Positions 60,401-64,000 of a DNA stretch of 64,000 nucleotides are shown piece by piece. The translations under genes were made by a program, and so were the position numbers. The number at the start of each line of letters is the position of its first letter. The stretch's first letter is position 1. The notes beneath the pieces are model-generated. The model made no database searches. It saw only the letters and a program-made list of their open reading frames with translations, and was not told the DNA's origin. Source of the DNA: Paragorgia papillata (taxonomy: Eukaryota; Cnidaria; Anthozoa; Scleralcyonacea; Coralliidae); assembly GCA_035771165.1 (NCBI GenBank), contig JAWNZC010000351.1, forward strand, positions 9,259,501 through 9,323,500, read 5' to 3'.

Positions 60401-61075
60401 GTGAAAGTCCCCTTACATAATGACATTCATTTGCGTACATGCATGCATACATTTACGTACAGTATATGCATGTGTTCCAGTGGCATAATATATACGGTAA
60501 TGACATTAGAGTTTTCGCGTTCGAGAGCTCCGGCAAACGGCATAGTTGATTTAGTTGCTACTTGTCATCTCGGCATTACATTTTGCCTTTTCTTGTTATG
60601 ATAGATATTGTACGTTATATAGTTCAATGTGCATGGGAAGTCTCTTCTTATGATCGATTCGTTTAAACAAGAGTTTTTCTATTTGGTAAATGGCACACCA
60701 CAGTATATTTTCATCTGATCGGTTACTAGCTCTCGACCTGAAAGTATTGTTTGTGAGAGATGGAGTTTGATTCAGATAATGACTTATTTAAATTTCTTCA
60801 AATATTTCATTGTTTTTTAGGACAGTGAACTGGCAACGTTGCATGGCGCGCGGGCATTCAAATGTTTCATGGACAAAAAGGGAAGTCGCAAACCAGAATT
60901 CCTGTCTGTTGTTGAAAAACTGCAGGAGGAAGACACACTAGTACGAACTGTTGAAAAAGACCCACGATCGACGCCTGGTGCATCAAATAATGTACCATCC
61001 GTTGCAGTCATATCACCATCAACCAGTCCAACGCATCAATACACAAATGATGGGATGGCCAGGACACAACGCTAG
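44408..61075 (+). CDS. FAM47E: FAM47E-like protein, 13 coding exons, about 464 aa
   Basis: Exons reconstructed with GT/AG junctions and continuous phase: 44408-44475, 44761-44920, 48683-48792, 50510-50621, 52566-52631, 53681-53746, 54322-54353, 54939-55047, 55199-55252, 56316-56384, 57487-57618, 60013-60174, 60821-61075. Hallmarks of the FAM47 family are NGLDDFRDGMPP near the N-terminus, VFEDVVDILDPDLQL, SLFASGYETKPTL followed by VPPELR, PSWVKVKYGAWYLNPRTWKKQ, and ELATLHGARAFKCFMDKKG near the C-terminus. All are in the same order as in human FAM47E (about 390 residues). Human FAM47E has been reported to bring the arginine methyltransferase PRMT5 to chromatin. Whether this copy does so is inference. 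ATG 44408 has a good context (aagATGg) and is the first in-frame ATG after a stop at 44309. The reading frame is uninterrupted, so the gene is probably functional. Confidence 0.88.
44761..44920 (+). CDS. FAM47E-like exon 2
   Basis: Begins after ataaag; ends atcttgaga|gtgagt. Encodes the conserved HWTFIKNGLDDFRDGMPP stretch. Confidence 0.88.
46569..46661 (+). mobile_element. TTAA-targeting MITE (93 bp)
   Basis: TTAA at 46565-46568 and 46662-46665. The core acaagtaagatgatctggtg, then gccagagtaaaatac, matches the family at 32197. Confidence 0.6.
47098..47943. mobile_element. hAT-type non-autonomous element (846 bp)
   Basis: The ends CAGGGGCGGACTGGC and gccagtccgtccctg are inverted repeats. An 8-bp flanking repeat is almost perfect: cccccagc at 47090-47097 and cccccagt at 47944-47951. 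CAGGG-type ends with 8-bp duplications are typical of hAT. A poly-G tract (47167-47180) follows the left end. No transposase. Confidence 0.75.
48188..48372. repeat. Fold-back MITE, family F copy 1
   Basis: Arms with tgtctgttcagttatagatg and acatggtaagaacat are mirrored around a gcgtcttaccac loop. Copy 2 is at 62368-62560. Flanking motifs (cacgtcagatcacgtc; ttgataaaaacttt) are also shared, so the full element is longer than the hairpin. Confidence 0.85.
48683..48792 (+). CDS. FAM47E-like exon 3
   Basis: Acceptor tttttaaag, donor ccaa|gtacgt, 110 nt (phase 2 end). Encodes GYKGAMPN through RFTKEEVVFSK. Confidence 0.75.
48905..49545 (+). mobile_element. MITE E copy 1, in intron 3
   Basis: The ends are atctctataactggattgct and the complement of agcaatccagttatatagag. 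The inner sequence ttgaagccactggcggccat recurs inverted at 51215-51250. 641 bp, no coding. The ~95-codon frame at 48920-49207 is repeat-derived. Confidence 0.8.
49861..50245. mobile_element. MITE with ttgcgctaaacgtcgcac ends (~385 bp)
   Basis: The left end ggcttgcgctaaacgtcgca, continuing to aatagatgaattta, mirrors the right end taaattcgtctattgtgcga through gttcagcgtaggcct. It is rich in ttcgacg/cgtcgaa words. The right end resembles the first 23 bases of the window. Confidence 0.75.
50369..50480 (+). mobile_element. TTAA-targeting MITE (112 bp)
   Basis: Flanked by TTAA at 50365-50368 and 50481-50484. Core gacgggtaaaatcgtctggc, then gttagccaaagtaaaa. Located just before the acceptor of exon 4. 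Confidence 0.75.
50510..50621 (+). CDS. FAM47E-like exon 4
   Basis: Acceptor ttctttcag, donor cccgag|gttagt, 112 nt. Encodes ALPMQQQRRDNVDDIEMSLL, comparable to the SPAQQARKAF region of human FAM47E. Flanked by inverted copies of one MITE in introns 3 and 4. Confidence 0.82.
50643..50706. repeat. 64-bp imperfect palindrome next to exon 4 donor
   Basis: Centred at 50674/50675 on cacatgtg, with arms aaattccacatgaacatgtt and aacatgtttatgtggaattt and about three mismatches. Begins 22 bp downstream of the splice donor. Confidence 0.85.
50783..51293 (-). mobile_element. MITE E copy 2, in intron 4, inverted
   Basis: Ends gatcgctatataattggatt and agcaatccagttatatagag. The inner ccgccagtactagtggcttc matches copy 1 in reverse. 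About 510 bp; lies on the other side of exon 4 from copy 1. Confidence 0.8.
51294..52565. other. Rest of intron 4, including a fold-back element (51608-51904)
   Basis: The fold-back has arms ggctatatttccagctgttt and a near-complement (gagatatggctggaaatcga) at its right end, with cccggtatacttacctt and aggtataagtaccgag within. The remainder is AT-rich without a gene. Confidence 0.6.
52566..52631 (+). CDS. FAM47E-like exon 5
   Basis: Acceptor tttgcag, donor actgag|gtaatg, 66 nt, phase 0. Encodes VFEDVVDILDPDLQL, a family hallmark. Confidence 0.85.
52632..53680. other. Intron 5
   Basis: Contains a diverged relative of the fold-back at 28483 (52690-52950) and repeat words caccgcccttaaataagcgc near 53384. 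No gene. Confidence 0.6.
53681..53746 (+). CDS. FAM47E-like exon 6
   Basis: Acceptor gtattttag, donor ggacag|gtatga, 66 nt, phase 0. Confidence 0.72.
54006..54232. repeat. Tandem duplication (~110-bp unit)
   Basis: Copies at about 54006-54110 and 54111-54232 share gtagcatgcatgataatcca and cccatttccatccatgca-type words. The frame through it is an artefact. Lies in intron 6. Confidence 0.8.
54322..54353 (+). CDS. FAM47E-like exon 7 (32-nt microexon)
   Basis: Acceptor tatttttag, donor aaaaag|gttcgt. 32 nt, joins in phase to exon 8. Encodes SVSPADTDRK. The small size makes this the least certain exon. Confidence 0.55.
54677..54798. repeat. Fold-back element in intron 7
   Basis: Arms tttggaaaaaacatgcacga and cacgagtgcgtgttttttcc, with inner gagtttttcaaagac and its complement, around cacgagtccgaggacgag. 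Confidence 0.86.
54939..55047 (+). CDS. FAM47E-like exon 8
   Basis: Acceptor tattttcag, donor agtttg|gtaaga, 109 nt. Encodes VLSHSKNRYRWLPKVEEAQK, a basic and acidic coil. Confidence 0.8.
55199..55252 (+). CDS. FAM47E-like exon 9
   Basis: Acceptor tttatttag, donor aacttg|gttagt, 54 nt, phase 0. Encodes DAKIQSVTKEFCTWVENL. Confidence 0.75.
55400..55915. mobile_element. MITE with perfect 23-bp TIRs and TA target duplication (516 bp)
   Basis: Ends ccttattataggaaattaac and complement, flanked by TA on both sides (55398-55399 and 55916-55917), giving 25 bp of perfect symmetry. The interior has many gcgttaattt words in both orientations. TA duplication suggests the Tc1/mariner group. Confidence 0.82.
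56010..56148. repeat. Fold-back element in intron 9
   Basis: Arms taacaccccctcgttttatg and cataaaataagggagtgtta, about 48 bp with some mismatches. Confidence 0.8.
56316..56384 (+). CDS. FAM47E-like exon 10
   Basis: Acceptor cgttgttag, donor acgaag|gtatgg, 69 nt. Encodes IMSLFASGYETK, matching the ILKQFDIDYETK motif of human FAM47E. Confidence 0.86.
56692..56815. repeat. Fold-back element in intron 10
   Basis: Arms aatattcttttatgtgtatc and tgcacatgaaagaatatt, with inner gcctttctggcctcgtt and its complement. Confidence 0.85.
57014..57310. repeat. (TTTG)n microsatellite
   Basis: About 300 bp of TTTG repeats with a few GGTTTG interruptions. The FVCL and NKQT frames across it are artefacts. Lies in intron 10. 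Confidence 0.97.
57487..57618 (+). CDS. FAM47E-like exon 11
   Basis: Acceptor aattttag, donor aaaacg|gtaagc, 132 nt. Encodes PTLSVPIHVVELTNVPPELR. Confidence 0.86.
57640..57822. repeat. (TCTAG)n microsatellite
   Basis: Pentanucleotide array with ccagt variants at its left side, in intron 11, starting 22 bp after the exon 11 donor. Confidence 0.95.
58672..59830. repeat. Direct duplication (~430-bp homology, 725-bp offset)
   Basis: The segment 58672-59105 recurs at 59397-59830 with few changes (for example aaacaacttttctttaacgt). The spacer carries the dispersed repeat also seen at 21180. The twin 63-codon minus-strand frames (58679 and 59404) are duplicated non-coding sequence. Confidence 0.88.
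60013..60174 (+). CDS. FAM47E-like exon 12
   Basis: Acceptor ttcgccag, donor aaactg|gtatgt, 162 nt. Encodes PSWVKVKYGAWYLNPRTWKK, the strongest family signature. Confidence 0.92.
60321..60370. repeat. 50-bp near-perfect palindrome in intron 12
   Basis: tagcctgtgcacagctgctt and its complement around gagt|actc-type centre, one mismatch. Confidence 0.92.
60821..61075 (+). CDS. FAM47E-like exon 13 (terminal)
   Basis: Acceptor gttttttag; ends with TAG at 61073. Encodes ELATLHGARAFKCFMDKKG followed by a Ser/Thr/Pro-rich tail not found in the human protein. Confidence 0.88.
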   Translation, partial: DSELATLHGARAFKCFMDKKGSRKPEFLSVVEKLQEEDTLVRTVEKDPRSTPGASNNVPSVAVISPSTSPTHQYTNDGMARTQR

Positions 61076-61890
61076 TACTTAGATTCTGTCGTGTAATTCT
61101 TAAATAGGACGAACAATGTGTATCGTCTTATTAAGACGGAGATTGTTGAGCTCTAAAATTCTTCGGGTTGTAAATATTTTAATGTATTTTATACTTTATA
61201 TTGTGTTGGCGGTCAATTGCAAACCCTGCATTTTTATATTGCAGATTCTACACGAAACTGAGAGCACTAGCAGATTTACCCTCCCAGGGTTGGAGGCAAA
61301 AAATATTTTAAGGCCAGTCACAACACCAGAGTTCCTAGTCCATGGGTTGGTTGGAGGTTCGTAATTAGCTCGCTCTAGGCGTAGCCCCTCCAGCTTTCAG
61401 ATAAGAGGGTGCGGTGCCCGCGCTTGGGGTGGGAGTGAAGGCGAGACCGGAAATTGATGTTTGTATTACTCTACGCTGCATGACGGGAACGATCAAACAT
61501 TTACAGGCACTGCAAACCTGATTTTACGCTGCGCCTTAATTGAAAGTTCCCTTATTCTGTTGAACTGGCTCAAGACGCGCCAAGCGTCTTTATGATAGAC
61601 CAAGAAGATTTTGAGACGACTGGTACAAGTCCGATCAGGATCAGGAAGTTTAGGAACGTTTTTCTGCATGAATAGACCTGCAGCTTGACTAGCTTGATTT
61701 GCGTACTGACGTTAATATTACAATCTTGGGGGGCGGGGTGTTACAACATTATTGTCCAAGATTGTAGTGGCGTGCGCAAACTAAATAACTAAAAATGAGC
61801 GTGAATGGTATATTATTGAGAATATTTCGCATTTACATCCATTTAATGCATGAATGACATGTCAACGTTATAAATTATAGTGATGAAAAC
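61076..61890. other. 3' flank of the FAM47E-like gene
   Basis: No gene seen. I do not find a clear AATAAA close to the stop codon. Candidate 3' UTR extends into AT-rich sequence to ~61250. Confidence 0.4.
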
Positions 61891-61891
61891 A

Positions 61892-62245
61892 TCCTCGTTC
61901 CCATGGCCTTTTTGAAATTAGGAGGGTGGAAAAAGGCCCTGGCATCAGCTGGTCACAGCACCCAGAAATACTGGGTGTAATAAATTAGGATTTTAGTTTA
62001 GTATGCAAAATCGTTCGGAGTAATGGCAGTCCCGTGGGAGAAGTTCATTGTAATGGCGGTCCCATTGGTTTCGTTACCAGTCCTGTTGAAGCTATTTGAT
62101 CGTTAACTGGCACAAAACTATGCATAATTATCTTTCTTGAGGAATGTTTAAGAAAAGCAATCGACCAATGCAAACGCTGAGTCCACCAGCCGATGTCAGG
62201 GCCTTTTCCCGCCCGCCCAATTTCAAAAAGGCCCTGGGAACGAGG
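61892..62245. mobile_element. Fold-back MITE (~354 bp)
   Basis: Ends cctcgttcccatggcctttt and aaaaggccctgggaacgagg. Inner ccctggcatcagctggt and ccaccagccgatgtcagg also pair. Confidence 0.82.
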
Positions 62246-62367
62246 TGGTGATGTAAAATTTATACTGTAATTTGACACTGCGTTATTGATATCGCTTTAA
62301 TACGTGTGCTATGCCCAACAAGAATTTTGAGGGAAAACATCGTCCCACTGTGTATAAAATATTTAAC

Positions 62368-62560
62368 AAATAGATTCCATTTTGCCGTTGTCTGTTCAGG
62401 TATTGATGCACAGATGACGTCACAACGTGGTAAGAACAAAAAAGTGGCCCACGAGACGTAGTTGAGTGGGTCACTGATGTTCTTACCACGTTATGACGTC
62501 CTCTGTGCATCTATAACTGAACAGACAACGGCAAAATGGAATCTATTTGTTTTATACAAT
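62368..62560. repeat. Fold-back MITE, family F copy 2
   Basis: Arms caaatagattccattttgcc and ggcaaaatggaatctatttg with a tgatgcacagatgacgtcac inner block and ctgagtgggtc-type loop. Same family as 48188-48372. Confidence 0.86.
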
Positions 62561-62941
62561 AAAAAAGTTTTAAAAAAACAACTTTTGATAAGATTTATTG
62601 AATTTCCCGCCGAACTTCCGGGGCATTGAAAAAGATGAAGCACGCCATCTGACGTGATCCATGATCCATACAAAACAAGCAATATGATTGGTTCGTGATA
62701 TTGGAGTGGCGATTTTCATTGGTTCACAGCAATCAGAACAAGTTGTGACGAAATCCGTGCATCTGTCGAGTAATAGATCTGGCTCTCGACCAATGAAAAC
62801 GTGCAAAACATTTAGCTTATTGTATAAATAAAGACACAACACCCAAAGATTTTCGGTTTTGCTCAGCTAGCTCCCCGTAAAATCTTGCAGTATTAAAACC
62901 ACCGAAGTTAATTCTTTCTCTCCTAACATCACTATGACCAT

Positions 62942-63866
62942 CAACATGGGTTCCTGAAGGGTCGCTCTACTGTAACCCAAATGCTTTGTTTTCTTCATGG
63001 GATTGGTGAAGCATTAGATAATGCGTTCCAAACAGACATAATCTATTTGGATTTATCCAAAGCATTCGATTCTGTTTCACACTCCCGCTTGCTTTACAAA
63101 CTAAATGTTGCTGGTGTAAAAGGCCAATTGTTCTCCTGGATCACGGACTACCTTACTAACAGAAGCCAACGAGTATTAGTGAAAGGTTCTACTTCCAAGC
63201 CTCTTCAGTTACTTCAGGAGTACCCCAAGGCAGCATACTTGGGCCACTTTTGTTTATTTGGTACATCAATGATCTCCCTGAATCAAAATCTAAAGACACT
63301 TTAGTCTGCCTGTTTGCTGATGACACGAAGCTAGCTGGAATCATCCATTCTGAAGTTCTCTAACATCAGATGGAGATTTACATCACTGAAGTAAGCTCTT
63401 GGTCTCATCACTGGACTTTAAAATTCAACCTTGACAAATGTGAAGCTTTATCTGTTACTCGCAAAAAGCAACCAGTCCACAGTGACTATAGTATTGATGG
63501 TAACATGATCTCAAAAGCTGTACATGTATCTCAGAAGGATCTTGGCGTGTTACGGCCAGTTTTCCACTAGGCGGAATTTTGCGCGCGGAGTGGAATTTTT
63601 CTTTGTCTTTTATAATTAGTTCCACCCGAGAAATCACAAGACAAAGAAAATTTCCGCTCCGCGCGCAAAATTCCGTCTCGTGGAAAACAGGCTTTAACCA
63701 CCACACCTCTGAAATGGGGACTTATTTTTATAGTTTTTGGCAGTTTACCTTGAATCTGTTGTAAACCGGCTTGCCTCGTTGTACATGTAATTTTCGTTTA
63801 TATATATTTTTAGTTATTGCACAATGAAAGCTTAATATAATAAAAAATAAAATAAAATAAAATAAA
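62942..63866 (+). pseudogene. Non-LTR retrotransposon reverse transcriptase fragment
   Basis: Begins HGFLKGRSTVTQM and continues [42 protein letters not shown], the usual order of LINE reverse transcriptase motifs (palm with FADD). A frameshift occurs near 63210, a TAA at 63361 interrupts the frame, and a MITE (63551-63697) splits it near 63550. It ends with an A-rich taaaataaaat tail (63838-63866), typical of CR1/Jockey-like LINE 3' ends. 5' truncated and dead. Confidence 0.85.
63551..63697. mobile_element. MITE inserted into the LINE fragment (~147 bp)
   Basis: Inverted ends ggccagttttccactaggcg and cgtggaaaacaggct, with inner gaattttgcgcgcggagtgg and ccgctccgcgcgcaaaattc. Interrupts the LINE reading frame. 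Confidence 0.82.
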
Positions 63867-64000
63867 CATCATCCACGTCACAGAAGCAAAAATAACTTAC
63901 TATTCGTTCACAGTAGATCAGTTTCAAATCAATCACGTGATGTATCCTTATGTACCACGTGATAGCTTACTGATCTGCGGTAAACGGTAAAACGATCTGC

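Noticed and set aside
1..64000. CRISPR array or bacterial operon
   Set aside because: The tandem repeats have no regular repeat/spacer pattern, and the genes are eukaryotic with introns.

Overview
This is a eukaryotic, AT-rich, animal window, most likely from a cnidarian and probably an anthozoan. The call rests on intron-split genes with GT/AG junctions, an intron-containing tRNA-Arg(UCU), and a repeat landscape (ISL2EU-type transposon, HECT/integrase transposon, many fold-back MITEs, TTAA MITEs) of the kind known from coral and anemone genomes. I cannot name the species. The only clear host protein gene is a FAM47E-like gene on the + strand, about 464 codons in 13 reconstructed coding exons from 44408 to 61075. 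A tRNA-Arg(UCU) lies 258 bp upstream of its start codon. Almost everything else is mobile-element DNA.

Layout. Positions 1-4440 hold fold-back repeats, a GACA microsatellite, an inverted fragment of the next array, and a MULE-type MITE. Positions 4440-9060 are a tandem array of ~1.6-kb units, each with a minus-strand module resembling a 5S-rRNA-derived SINE. Positions 10024-14049 are a 4.0-kb ISL2EU-like transposon with ~1-kb terminal inverted repeats (TIRs), a broken THAP/DDE transposase gene and a convergent broken YqaJ-type nuclease gene. Positions 14620-19119 are a second long-TIR element with a small spliced gene I do not recognise. Positions 19120-34080 hold MITEs, palindromes, a ~190/380-bp satellite array (24350-26270), a duplicated 400-bp segment with a datable fold-back insertion, minisatellites, and two palindromes with hammerhead-like cores.

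Positions 34926-41473 are a complete 6.55-kb DNA transposon flanked by a 6-bp target duplication (GTCAGC). It carries an integrase-type (rve, DDE) transposase with one frameshift and, convergent to it, an intact 663-codon protein with a HECT-type ubiquitin-ligase C-terminus. It sits directly against a fragment resembling a C76/herpes-tegument-type cysteine protease. Positions 41800-44000 hold three nested fold-back elements. Positions 44064-61075 are the tRNA and the FAM47E-like gene, whose introns are loaded with MITEs, including two inverted copies of one element on either side of exon 4. The window ends with two fold-back elements and a decayed non-LTR reverse transcriptase fragment (62942-63866) that itself carries a MITE.

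The best candidates for something new are the HECT/integrase transposon with an intact ligase next to a broken transposase, and the ISL2EU-like element. In the latter the TIRs contain the upstream region, the start codon and the first 18 codons of both convergent genes. Four copies of one MITE each have a perfect 9-bp target duplication, which suggests recent Mutator-like activity.
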